Shown here one piece after another: positions 25,574 through 33,194 of a stretch of 34,815 nt of DNA. Where the stretch lies: positions 1 through 34,815 of the forward strand of contig CAZMSZ010000028.1 in assembly GCA_964569055.1 (NCBI GenBank), written 5' to 3'. Each line of letters begins with the position of its first letter. The first letter of the stretch is position 1. The position numbers were made by a program, and so were the translations under genes. The stretch comes from JAWLGW01 sp964569055 (lineage in GTDB: Bacteria > Planctomycetota > J058). The notes beneath the pieces are model-generated. The model had not been told where the DNA came from and made no database searches. It was given only the letters and a program-made list of their open reading frames with translations.

Positions 25574-26533
25574 GTGCGGCCGCGCTCGCTCTGCCTGCTC
25601 GTCGCCCCGGCGCTCGCCGGGTGCGCGCTGCTCGTCCGCCCCGACCCGGGCGTCGCCCCCGCGTCCCTCGCCGCCGAGCCGGCCGCGGACGCGCCGCGCG
25701 CGGTCGGCGCCACCGCGATCGACCGCGACCGGATCGCGCCCGGGGTGGAGAGCCCCTACTGGGCGCTGGTGCGGGCGGGCGGGCCGCTCAAGGTCGGGGT
25801 CCACCCCAGCTACCCGCCGTTCGGCGTGCGCGCCGGCGATCGCCTGGTCGGGTTCGACGTCGACCTCGCCCGCCACCTCGGGCGCACGCTCGGCGTGCCG
25901 GTCGAGCTGCGGGCGGTCCCCTCCCGCGAGGTCCCGGCGCGGCTCCTCGACGGGACGATCGACCTGGCGCTGACCGGCCTGACGCGCACGGCCTGGCGCG
26001 CCGCGCAGGTCAACTTCAGCGCGCCCTACCTGACCGTCAGCCAGGCGGCCCTGGTCGAGCGTCGCTTCGCCGAGGGCACGCGCGGCACCGACGAGGAGCT
26101 GCGGCGCAACGCCATGGCCAGCTACTGGGACCTCGCGCGCGAGCCCGGCCTACGGATCGCCGTCGTCCGCGGCACCCGCCCGGCGCGGCTGGCGGAGGCC
26201 AGCTTCCCCGGGGCGCGGCTCACCGCCTTCGACACGATCGAGGAGGCCTCGCGCGCGCTCCTGAGCGGGCAGGTCCAGGCGCTGGTCCACGACGCTCCGT
26301 ACGTCCGCGCCTGGAGCGTGCTCCACCCCGACGCGGCCGGCAAATTCCGCGCGCTCCTCCAGCCCGTCACCGAGGAGCCGATCGCGATCGCGCTGCGCAA
26401 GGGGGACCTCGACTTCCTGGCCTGGCTCGACGTGTACGTGGAGGAGGTGCGCGGCGACGGCACCGTCCAGGAGCTGTATCGCCGCCACTTCGTCGACGCC
26501 GCCTGGGCCGAGGTGGGCGAGGGCCAGCGGTGA
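25574..26533 (+). CDS. Family-3 extracellular solute-binding lipoprotein
   Basis: The protein has 319 residues. A short signal ends in lipobox LAGC with Cys17, so it is a lipoprotein. The family-3 binding-protein core follows: LKVGVHPSYPPFG, then LVGFDVDLARHLG, LLDGTIDLALTGL and NFSAPYLTVSQAAL. Such proteins bind amino acids or related small solutes in the periplasm. GTG at 25574 is chosen over an earlier start because GAGGAGG lies 7 nt before it and the signal follows at once. It overlaps the barrel gene by 4 nt. No ABC permease or ATPase is nearby; an enzyme-like arogenate/cyclohexadienyl dehydratase role is an alternative in this fold. Confidence 0.87.
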   Translation: MRPRSLCLLVAPALAGCALLVRPDPGVAPASLAAEPAADAPRAVGATAIDRDRIAPGVESPYWALVRAGGPLKVGVHPSYPPFGVRAGDRLVGFDVDLARHLGRTLGVPVELRAVPSREVPARLLDGTIDLALTGLTRTAWRAAQVNFSAPYLTVSQAALVERRFAEGTRGTDEELRRNAMASYWDLAREPGLRIAVVRGTRPARLAEASFPGARLTAFDTIEEASRALLSGQVQALVHDAPYVRAWSVLHPDAAGKFRALLQPVTEEPIAIALRKGDLDFLAWLDVYVEEVRGDGTVQELYRRHFVDAAWAEVGEGQR

Positions 26534-27879
26534 CGGCCGTGAGGCGCGCCGCCGCGACCGTGGCCCTGCTGGCGCTGCCCGGGCTGGCCAGCGCTCAGGA
26601 GCAGGTCGACCTCGACTACGGCGCGAGCGGCTCGCTCCGCGTCCGCGGCCTCCACCTGCGGGAGGGGACCGCGGCCCGCGAGCTCGACCCCACCACGCGC
26701 CGCAACCTCGCGCTCGCGGGCGACGACGAGGTCGACGCCAGCCAGAGCTTCCTCGACATGCGCCTGCGGCTGCAGCTGCACGTGACGGCCTACGAGGAGG
26801 TCACGGCCCGGCTCGCGATCGAGGTCGGCGACCTGACCTTCGGCGACGCCGACCAGGGCGGGGGGATCGGGACGGACGGGCGGGTGTTCGAGAACAAGAA
26901 CCTCTACCTCGAGTGGCACCCGGTCCGCTATTCGTTCCGGGTCAAGGCCGGGCTCTACCCGCGGGAGAGCGACCCCTACGGGCTGATCCTCTCGGAGGAC
27001 GTGGCCGGCCTCTCGGGGCGGGTCGAGCTGCTCGGGACGGGGACCGAGCTGTGGGGCGACGTGATCAAGGCGACCGAGACCTCTCGGGTCGACCTCGACG
27101 GCGACGGGCTGATCGACAACGACTACAACGACCGCACCCTGATCCTGGCCGGGGTGACGAGCCGCTGGCTGCAGCACCTGCCGCTCGAGGCGTTCTTCGT
27201 GGCCGACCTCGACGACCGGCTCGACTCCCCGGCCGCGGCGGACACCGAGCGCGAGGTGTTCTGGGGCGGGCTCACGGGGCGGACGCGGCTGGGCCGGGCG
27301 CGGCTGGCGAGCACCGCGGTGTTCGCCTACGGGCGCCGCTCCACGTCGGGCAGCCCGGGGGTCACGATCCGCGGCTACGCGCTCGACACGCGGCTCCAGC
27401 TCGAGCTGCCCTTCGTCACGGCCGAGGCGATCTTCGCGATCGCCTCGGGCGACCGGCCCGGCAGCGCCACGGCCGACGAGGCGTTCCCCACGATCGCGCC
27501 GTTCTACGGCGTGAGCGGGATCGTGTACGCCAACTTCGGCGGCTTCAACGCCACCGGCTCCAGCCTGTCGGGGACCGCCCACACCACGCTGGTGCTGCGC
27601 GGCTCGCCGAGCGAGGGGCTCGACCTCGAGCTGGTGGCGCTGTGGGCCTGGTACACGGCCGACCACGACGTGAGCGACAACGCGCTCGCGAGCAAGCACG
27701 ACGCGCGCGACCTCGGGTTCGAGCTCGACCTCAACGTCGGCTACCAGCTGCTGCAGGGCTTCAAGGCCTTCGCCCGGGGGGCGCTGTTCTTCCCCGGCCA
27801 CGGGTATCGGGTCGCGCGCGACACGGCCGACCGCGGCGCCCTGGCCCAGCTGATCGTGGGGGCCCAGCTCGACTTCTGA
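26530..27879 (+). CDS. Outer-membrane beta-barrel protein, porin-like
   Basis: The protein has 449 residues. A Sec signal is at 1-22 (cut near ASA-QEQ). The body is a run of amphipathic beta strands of about 10 residues (LYLEWHPVRYSFRVKAGLY, LRLQLHVTAY) and it ends in Phe, the barrel-assembly signal. The layout resembles alginate-export or carbohydrate porins, but the family is not certain. A loop at 188-199 has DLDGDGLIDND, like a calcium-binding EF-hand or dockerin loop. The GTG start lies in a GTGA overlap with the solute-binding lipoprotein, so both are made together, perhaps as an uptake pair. An assembly gap begins right after the stop. Confidence 0.78.
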   Translation: MTAVRRAAATVALLALPGLASAQEQVDLDYGASGSLRVRGLHLREGTAARELDPTTRRNLALAGDDEVDASQSFLDMRLRLQLHVTAYEEVTARLAIEVGDLTFGDADQGGGIGTDGRVFENKNLYLEWHPVRYSFRVKAGLYPRESDPYGLILSEDVAGLSGRVELLGTGTELWGDVIKATETSRVDLDGDGLIDNDYNDRTLILAGVTSRWLQHLPLEAFFVADLDDRLDSPAAADTEREVFWGGLTGRTRLGRARLASTAVFAYGRRSTSGSPGVTIRGYALDTRLQLELPFVTAEAIFAIASGDRPGSATADEAFPTIAPFYGVSGIVYANFGGFNATGSSLSGTAHTTLVLRGSPSEGLDLELVALWAWYTADHDVSDNALASKHDARDLGFELDLNVGYQLLQGFKAFARGALFFPGHGYRVARDTADRGALAQLIVGAQLDF

Positions 27880-27979
27880 NNNNNNNNNNNNNNNNNNNNN
27901 NNNNNNNNNNNNNNNNNNNNNNNNNNNNNNNNNNNNNNNNNNNNNNNNNNNNNNNNNNNNNNNNNNNNNNNNNNNNNNN
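27880..27979. other. Assembly gap of 100 N
   Basis: This placeholder gap begins immediately after the TGA of the barrel gene. The true spacing to the next gene is unknown, and a gene could be missing here. The 70 bp after the gap hold no frame I can support. Confidence 0.97.
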
Positions 27980-28049
27980 GCTCCGGTCCGACCGCGCTGC
28001 TGCCGATAACTCGTGTGGGGCGGACGAACCGCGCCGCGCCCGGGGCCCC

Positions 28050-28187
28050 ATGGACGATCGACCCCACCGCTCGATCCAAGACGACGCGCGCTCCGACCGC
28101 CAGGCGATCGTGCTGCTCGGCGTGCTCTACTCGGTGTTCGCCGCCCTGGCCGGGGTGTGGATCGCGCTGTTCGTGACGCTCGGCTGA
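28050..28187 (+). CDS. Tiny single-helix membrane protein
   Basis: The protein has 45 residues: a charged N-terminus (MDDRPHRSIQDDARSDRQ) and one hydrophobic helix (about 20-43) ending FVTLG. This is a typical single-span small membrane protein. The start ATG at 28050 has no clear ribosome site, which lowers confidence. The frame is open upstream into the gap, so the real gene might be longer or start elsewhere. It ends 1 bp before the convergent thioredoxin-fold gene. Function is unknown. Confidence 0.5.
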   Translation: MDDRPHRSIQDDARSDRQAIVLLGVLYSVFAALAGVWIALFVTLG

Positions 28188-28188
28188 G

Positions 28189-29082
28189 CTACCCCTCGCG
28201 CGGCGGCGGCCCCTCGGGCGGCAGCTTGGGCGGGGCCGTGGACGGCGCGGCGGCGGGCTTGCTCAGACGCTCGGACAGCAGGCGCTCGATCTCGTCGATC
28301 ACCCGCCAGCCGTGGCCGACCGCGAGCACCTTCCCTTCGGGGTCGATGAGGCACAGGTAGGGATGGGTGCTCGCCCCGTGGTCGAGGGCGAACCCGCCGT
28401 CCGGGTCGAGCGCGAGCCGCCAGGTGACCCCGTGGGAGCGCGCGGCCCGCAGCAGCCCGGCGCGCAGGTCGGGCTCGCCCTCGAGCTCGGCCAGGGCGAC
28501 CACCGCCAGGCGCGGGTCGCCCTGCCAGCGCGCGACCAGCGGCGCGAGCTTGCGCTCGACGAAGCCGCGCGCGGCCGGATGGCGCGGCGACCAGAAGTGG
28601 AGCAGCGCGAGCTTGCCGCGCAGCTCCGAGGAGAGGAGCGAGCCGCCGCCGCGCACGTCGAGCGCGCTCCACACCGGCGCCACCTCCCCCGGCCGGACGG
28701 CGAGCTCACCGCGCTGGAGGCGGAGCTGTCGGCGCAGGGTCGCCGGCAGGCGCGCCGCCTCGCGCTCCAGCCGCTCGAGCCGCTCTCGCAGCGCTTGCTC
28801 GTCGCCCGCCCGGCGGGCGAGCTGGAGCCAGGTCGTGGCCGCCAGCGCGAGCTGCGCGGGGGTGGCCTGCTCCATGTGCGCGTCGAGGAAGGCGCCGCTC
28901 TCCTGGTAGAGCCGATCGAGCAGGGCGGCCCGCTGGTCGGGCGGCGTCTCGCGCAGCTCGCGCACGAGCTGCTCCAGGCGGGCGTAGTCGGCCGCCGGCT
29001 GTGGGGCGGCGTCCTGGGCGCCGATCCCCGGGGCCAGGGCTGCGAGCAACAGGAGCGCGGCGAGCGAGCGGGTCCGCCTCAC
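28189..29082 (-). CDS. Thioredoxin-fold (TlpA-like) secreted protein without the CxxC
   Basis: The protein has 297 residues. A Sec signal is at 1-22 (LLLLAALAPGIGAQ). Residues about 30-130 are helical. From about 136 the TlpA/AhpC pattern appears: GKLALLHFWSPRHPAARGF, then LAVVALAELEG, a THPYLCLID segment holding the cis-Pro, and GWRVIDEIERLL. Where the active CxxC should follow FW, the sequence has His168 and Ala171 in place of the two cysteines, so redox activity is unlikely. GTG at 29080-29082 is chosen because the signal peptide follows. The longer upstream frame reads through a G-rich repeat as His-Gly pairs. It is probably a periplasmic binding or scaffold protein. Confidence 0.78.
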   Translation of the reverse strand: MRRTRSLAALLLLAALAPGIGAQDAAPQPAADYARLEQLVRELRETPPDQRAALLDRLYQESGAFLDAHMEQATPAQLALAATTWLQLARRAGDEQALRERLERLEREAARLPATLRRQLRLQRGELAVRPGEVAPVWSALDVRGGGSLLSSELRGKLALLHFWSPRHPAARGFVERKLAPLVARWQGDPRLAVVALAELEGEPDLRAGLLRAARSHGVTWRLALDPDGGFALDHGASTHPYLCLIDPEGKVLAVGHGWRVIDEIERLLSERLSKPAAAPSTAPPKLPPEGPPPREG

Positions 29083-29157
29083 GCCTCGATCGTAGCCGCC
29101 GCTGCGGTGCGCGTCGCCCCGCCCCGGGCGCTCCCGGGCGCCGGCGAACGATCTCGG

Positions 29158-29324
29158 CCCGTGCCCGTGCCCGTGCCCGTGCCCGTGGGCCCTGCACGTG
29201 ACCCGTGCGCGTGCCGCTTGCCGCAGAGGCGACGCATTGCGCCGCGCCTGCTGCGCTCCACCGCCATCACCAAGTGGGACGGGCCACGGGGACGGGAACG
29301 GGTACGGGCGCGGGCGCGGGCACG
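29158..29324. repeat. Two opposed G-quadruplex-type hexamer arrays
   Basis: GTGCCC is repeated four times at 29161-29184 within a longer CCCGTG pattern, so the minus strand carries at least five GGG tracts with CAC loops. At 29288-29320 the plus strand carries six GGG tracts with 2-3 nt loops. The two arrays are roughly complementary and could also pair into one long imperfect hairpin around a loop of about 95 nt. They lie in the 374-bp spacer between the divergent thioredoxin-fold and Roadblock-like genes. Apart from promoters that must be here, the spacer shows nothing else. Confidence 0.7.
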
Positions 29325-29456
29325 TTTGGCGCAGGATGTGTGGATTACGCACACGGACGGGCACGATTCGCTCGGCGCAACGACGTCGTACGCCCGCACG
29401 AAGGGGGGCTGCGGTTTGGGACGCCCCCGAGCCGAAGGAGGAGCGGAGGACCCCCC

Positions 29457-29837
29457 ATGCTCGACCGCCGTCGCGACCCGCGCACCGACCCGCACGCCTC
29501 GCTCCGCAACCTGCTCCGCGTCCGGGCCGAGCGCCACGGCCTGGGCCTGGCCGTGATCTCGACCGCGGACGGGGTGCTCGTCGCCGGCTCGCGCGAGGAC
29601 CGCCCCGCCCGCCGCGCCGCGGCCCACGCCGCCGACGAGGTCCGCCGCGGCGCGAGCTTCGTGCGCGAGGCCCCGGGCGCGCGCCTGCGCGGCGTCCGCG
29701 TCGACTACGCCGGCGGCCCGCTGGTGATCGCCGTGCTCGAGCAGCAGGCCGGCCCGGCCGCGGAGAACGTGCTCGCCGGCCTGGCCGAGCGGATCGGCGC
29801 GATCCTGAGCGAGCTGCGCCGCCGCGCGGCGGCCTGA
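29457..29837 (+). CDS. Roadblock/LC7-like small protein
   Basis: The protein has 126 residues with no signal or membrane segment. The order of helix, strand GLAVISTADGVLVA, helix RRAAAHAADEVRR, strands RLRGVRVDYAGGPLVIAVLE and a long final helix fits the Roadblock/LC7 fold, whose bacterial members regulate small GTPases such as MglA. The match rests on fold pattern and is not certain. The ATG at 29457 follows a GGAGGA motif by about 6-8 nt. No GTPase gene is next to it in the window. The upstream in-frame sequence passes through the G-rich array and is not coding. Confidence 0.6.
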   Translation: MLDRRRDPRTDPHASLRNLLRVRAERHGLGLAVISTADGVLVAGSREDRPARRAAAHAADEVRRGASFVREAPGARLRGVRVDYAGGPLVIAVLEQQAGPAAENVLAGLAERIGAILSELRRRAAA

Positions 29838-29866
29838 GGCTTTCAGGTCGAGCTCGGGCTCGGATT

Positions 29867-30122
29867 TCAGGCCTCGTCGTTCGCTTGGGCCGAGGTCCAC
29901 AGCTCGAGGAACTTGGCGCGGACGTACGGGTCGAGCGCGTCGCCGTACTCGCGCCCGAGCCGGTTGACGCGGATCAACTGGATCACGTCGGCGAGGTCCT
30001 CCAGGCGGTGCGCCGCGCTGATCCCGCTGGCGAGCTTCAGCTCGATCAGCGCGCGCAGCGTCAACACCGGGTAGCCCGCCGGGTCGCGCTCGGCCACGGT
30101 CTCGGGCCGCGGGAAGGCGACG
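29867..30122 (-). CDS. Nucleotidyltransferase-like protein, C-terminal fragment (gap-truncated)
   Basis: About 84 C-terminal residues are visible before an assembly gap removes the N-terminus. The pattern VLTLRALIELKLASGI followed by RLEDLADVIQLIR and DPYVRAKFLELW is typical of the helical end of small nucleotidyltransferase-fold proteins of the AbiEii/toxin-related or uncharacterised type. The catalytic part lies in the gap, so activity cannot be judged. It reads toward the convergent Roadblock-like gene, 29 bp away. Confidence 0.55.
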
Positions 30123-30222
30123 NNNNNNNNNNNNNNNNNNNNNNNNNNNNNNNNNNNNNNNNNNNNNNNNNNNNNNNNNNNNNNNNNNNNNNNNNNNNNN
30201 NNNNNNNNNNNNNNNNNNNNNN
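30123..30222. other. Assembly gap of 100 N
   Basis: This placeholder gap cuts the nucleotidyltransferase-like gene. Only 24 bp separate it from the stop of the ribonucleotide reductase gene, so nothing can be said about their linkage. Confidence 0.97.
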
Positions 30223-30246
30223 AGCAGGGCCGCCCGGCGCGCCCGC

Positions 30247-32058
30247 TCACTCGCTCAGGCCGACGCACTCGCCGCACTCGACCTGCAGCGGGGGATCGGC
30301 GACCGCCGCGTCGTCGTCGTCGCTGCGCGCGGCGAGGATCTGGCCCTGGCGGCTGCCGTCGCGGTAGACCGTGATCCCCTTGCAGCCGAGCTCGTAGGCC
30401 AGGCGGTAGATCCGCGCCACGTCCTCGGGGGTGGCCTGGCGCGGCAGGTTGCAGGTCTTGCTGACCGCGTTCTCGACGTGGCGCTGGAAGGCGGCCTGCA
30501 TGCGGACGTGCCACTCGGGCGGGATCTCGTGCGCGGTCTGGAACAGGGCCCGCACGTCGGCGGGGACCTCGTCCAGCCCGGCCAGGCTCCCGGTGCGGGC
30601 CACGTGCGCCGCCAGCCGCTCGCTCCAGAAGCCGCGCTCGCGGCCGATCCGCTCCAGGGCCGGGTGGAAGAAGGGCAGCAGGGCCGTCCCGTCGAGGGCG
30701 CGCCGCACGTAGGCCACCGCGTACAGCGGCTCGATCCCGCTCGAGCAGCCGGCGAGGAGCGCGATCGTGCCGGTCGGGGCCACGGTCGTCACCGTGGCGT
30801 TGCGCCGCGGCGGCTCATCCCGCGCGGCCCAGCGCGACCCGGGCCAGCCGGGGAACGGCCCCCGCTCGCGGGCCAGCGCCTGCGAGGCCGCGATCGCCTC
30901 GGCCGCGACGAAGCCCATCAGCCGCTCGGCGAGCGCGAGGGCCTGCTCGGATGCGTACGGGACCCCGAGCTCGATCAGGAGGTCGGCGAAGCCCATCACC
31001 CCGAGCCCGATCTTGCGGTTGCGCCGGGTGACCTCGGCGATCGCGGGGAGCGGGAAGGCGTTGGCCTCGATCACGTCGTCCAGCAGCCGCACGGCGTGGT
31101 GCACGTTGGCGCGCAGCCGCTCCCAGTCCAGGTCGTCGCCCGCCTCGTTGACGTGCTTGCCAACATTCAAACTGCCAAGATTGCAAGATTCGTATGCAAT
31201 CAACGGGAGCTCACCACAAGGATTCGTGCTCTCCATGCCGCCCAGGTCCGGCGTGGGGTTGACCGCGTTGATCCGGTCGACGAACACCAGCCCCGGGTCG
31301 CCGGTCTTCCAGGCGGCCTGCACGATCCGGTCCCACACCGCGCGCGCGTCGAGGGAGGCGACCGCGGCGCCGGTGCGGGGGTTGATCAGGTCGTAGGCGG
31401 CGCCGCGCTCCACCGCCTCCATGAAGGCGTCGGTCGCGGCCACCGAGACGTTGAAGTGGGTCAGCTCGCGCGGGTCGCGCTTGGCGTCCACGAACTCGAG
31501 GATGTCGGGGTGGTCGACCCGCAGGATCCCCATGTTGGCGCCGCGCCGGACGCCGCCCTGGTGGACGGCGGCGGTGGCGGCGTCGAACACGCGCAGGAAC
31601 GCGACCGGGCCCGAGGCGCGCCCGCCCCCCGCCACCTCGTCGTCGCGCGGGCGCAGGCGGGAGAACGCGAAGCCGGTCCCGCCGCCGGTGCTGTGGATCC
31701 GCGCCGCGTCCTTGATCGTCTCGAAGATCGCGTCGAGCGTGTCCTCGACCGGGAGCACGAAGCAGGCGCTGAGCTGCCCGCGCGCCTTGCCGGCGTTCAT
31801 GAGGGTGGGCGAGTTGGGCAGGAACTCGAGCCGGGCGAGCAGCTCGTACGCCTCGCGGGCGCGCGCCGCGGGATCGGCCCCCCAGCGCTGCTCGACGGCG
31901 GCCAGCGCCGAGGCGACCCGCCACAGGAGCTGGGCGGGCGTCTCGCGCGGCTCGCCGCCGGGTCCCTTGAGGAGGTAACGCGCGCGGAGGATCTGCAGCG
32001 CCTGCGCGCTGAAGGGGGGCTCGAGCGCGGGGAGCGCGGTCGCGGTGAAGTCGTCCAC
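30247..32058 (-). CDS. nrdJ: Class II (adenosylcobalamin-dependent) ribonucleotide reductase
   Basis: The protein has 603 residues. Landmarks are FLPNSPTLMNAG (79-90), SACFVLPVEDT with redox Cys99, TNPCGE with radical Cys281 flanked by Asn279 and Glu283, and SCNLGSLN with redox Cys292. The 11-residue spacing of the last two cysteines equals that of class II enzymes. A C-terminal CGEC pair (595, 598) re-reduces the site. It makes deoxynucleotides from ribonucleotides using B12. No ATP-cone is present, and no small subunit gene is near, as expected for class II. The GTG at 32056-32058 leaves a short N-terminus. Codons 279-299 are AT-shifted against the rest of the gene. Confidence 0.93.
   Translation of the reverse strand: MDDFTATALPALEPPFSAQALQILRARYLLKGPGGEPRETPAQLLWRVASALAAVEQRWGADPAARAREAYELLARLEFLPNSPTLMNAGKARGQLSACFVLPVEDTLDAIFETIKDAARIHSTGGGTGFAFSRLRPRDDEVAGGGRASGPVAFLRVFDAATAAVHQGGVRRGANMGILRVDHPDILEFVDAKRDPRELTHFNVSVAATDAFMEAVERGAAYDLINPRTGAAVASLDARAVWDRIVQAAWKTGDPGLVFVDRINAVNPTPDLGGMESTNPCGELPLIAYESCNLGSLNVGKHVNEAGDDLDWERLRANVHHAVRLLDDVIEANAFPLPAIAEVTRRNRKIGLGVMGFADLLIELGVPYASEQALALAERLMGFVAAEAIAASQALARERGPFPGWPGSRWAARDEPPRRNATVTTVAPTGTIALLAGCSSGIEPLYAVAYVRRALDGTALLPFFHPALERIGRERGFWSERLAAHVARTGSLAGLDEVPADVRALFQTAHEIPPEWHVRMQAAFQRHVENAVSKTCNLPRQATPEDVARIYRLAYELGCKGITVYRDGSRQGQILAARSDDDDAAVADPPLQVECGECVGLSE
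31162..31224 (-). other. AT-shifted active-site codon tract in nrdJ
   Basis: Twenty-one consecutive codons (Asn279 to Val299) use A or T at 13 third positions (for example AAT, CCT, TGT, GGT, ATT, TCT, CTT), while neighbouring codons almost always end in G or C. Both catalytic cysteines Cys281 and Cys292 lie inside. The borders are sharp at both ends. Confidence 0.9.
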
Positions 32059-32123
32059 GTGCTCAGTATAGACCTGCGCTGCGGCCCTCGGCGGCGCGCG
32101 CTCGACGCGTGAGAGGGGACGCC

Positions 32124-32564
32124 TCAGCCCCCGGCGCGGCTCGCCACGGGGCTCACGTGCCCCCCGGCCACCCGCCAGCCGTCGTCCTCCTCGCGCGCCC
32201 ACACCCGCGTGTAGCGCACCGTCTCCTCGATCCGCGCGCCCGCCACCTGCACGACGACCCGCGCCCGCAGCGCGCAGATCGCGACCCGGTCCCCCACCCG
32301 CCGGATCCGCAGCTCCTCGGGCTCGTGCGCCAGGAACCGCACCAGCCCCGAGCCGTGGGCGGCGAGGTCCTGCGCCTTGGTGGCGAGCCGCCCGTCGGGC
32401 CCGGTGAACAGCAGCTCCTCGGCGATCAGCGCGTCGAGCGCGGCCACGTCGGCCGCGAGCTGCGCCGCCCGCAGGCGCGCCTCGAGCGCGACCAGCTCGG
32501 GGTCGGGTGGGCCGACCAGGGCGGCTTGCAAGGGCGCGGTGGCCGGGTCAGGGCTGCTCGTCAT
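32124..32564 (-). CDS. NTF2/SnoaL-like (DUF4440-type) protein
   Basis: The protein has 146 residues. The sequence follows the cone-shaped NTF2 fold: an N-terminal helix pair (VALEARLRAAQLAADVAALD), LIAEELLFTGPDGRLATKAQ, then strands ICALRARVVVQVAG, ARIEETVRYTRVWAREEDDG and WRVAGGHVSPV. DUF4440 members include small isomerase-like or binding proteins; no substrate is evident. The ATG at 32562-32564 puts the start 17 nt inside the zinc-finger gene before it, suggesting coupling. It ends 65 bp upstream of the ribonucleotide reductase start on the same strand. Confidence 0.8.
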   Translation of the reverse strand: MTSSPDPATAPLQAALVGPPDPELVALEARLRAAQLAADVAALDALIAEELLFTGPDGRLATKAQDLAAHGSGLVRFLAHEPEELRIRRVGDRVAICALRARVVVQVAGARIEETVRYTRVWAREEDDGWRVAGGHVSPVASRAGG

Positions 32565-33129
32565 TCGCGGAGTCCCCCTTGGAGCCCGTCTCGCGCAGCG
32601 CTGCCTCGGCGGCGTCGACGTCGTCGAACAGACGCAGCCGCCGCGCGGCCTCGCGCGCGGCGGAGAACCGCGCGATGGCCTGGCCGAACGCGAGCGCAGC
32701 GAACATGACGCTCGGGACCGAGAGCAGCGCCAGCAGGACCAGGCCGGTGCCGAGCACCCCCGGCCCGTCGTACAGGCTGTCCCGGGCCACGAACGCCACC
32801 GGCCAAGCGGCGGCGACCAGCGCGGCGATCGCGGCTGCTTCCACCCAGCCGAGCGCGCTCTGCCGCGCCGCGTCGCGCGCGCGCTCGAGGGCGGCCCGCG
32901 TGGCGGCGCGGCGCTGGACGGGGTCGGTGAGGACGGGCGCCGGCGCCGTGCGCGGGTCCGACCGGCGCGCCGTCCCGACGGCGCAGGCGCTGCAGGCGCC
33001 CAGCACCAGCCAGCAGGCGCGATGGTGGGGGGCAGCGCACGCGGCGCACACGCGGGCGGTCGCCGGCTCGACATCGTCGTGGCAGTAGGGGCAGCGGACC
33101 GGCCCGCCCACCCGCTCGCGCAGCTCCAT
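32548..33129 (-). CDS. C4HC3 zinc-finger membrane protein, tandem copy 2
   Basis: The protein has 193 residues. The finger ligands are C13-x2-C16, C28-x2-C31, H36, C39 and C46-x2-C49, as in PHD/RINGv cross-brace folds. A basic helix (RRAATRAALERARDAARQ) follows, then two or three hydrophobic segments (about 105-165) and a cytoplasmic tail helix RRLRLFDDVDAAEAALR. The first 90 residues and the tail are almost the same as in the next gene upstream, while the membrane part has diverged. The start MELRERV is chosen by comparison with that paralog. The family is not named; a zinc-dependent adaptor or ubiquitin-ligase-like role is speculation. Confidence 0.75.
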   Translation of the reverse strand: MELRERVGGPVRCPYCHDDVEPATARVCAACAAPHHRACWLVLGACSACAVGTARRSDPRTAPAPVLTDPVQRRAATRAALERARDAARQSALGWVEAAAIAALVAAAWPVAFVARDSLYDGPGVLGTGLVLLALLSVPSVMFAALAFGQAIARFSAAREAARRLRLFDDVDAAEAALRETGSKGDSANDEQP

Positions 33130-33194
33130 GCGAGCGCCAGGATAGCCGCTCCGGCGCGACGGTCCGCGAACCGTCGCTGGGTCCGAGTTGCGGG

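Noticed and set aside
29083..29364. N-terminal His-Gly repeat extension of the thioredoxin-fold gene
   Set aside because: It is the minus-strand reading of the GTGCCC array and lies upstream of a good signal peptide, so it is not coding.
29867..30514. An open frame spanning the 30123-30222 gap that joins the nucleotidyltransferase end to RNR antisense sequence
   Set aside because: The frame crosses N bases and its far side is a wrong-frame reading of the ribonucleotide reductase gene.
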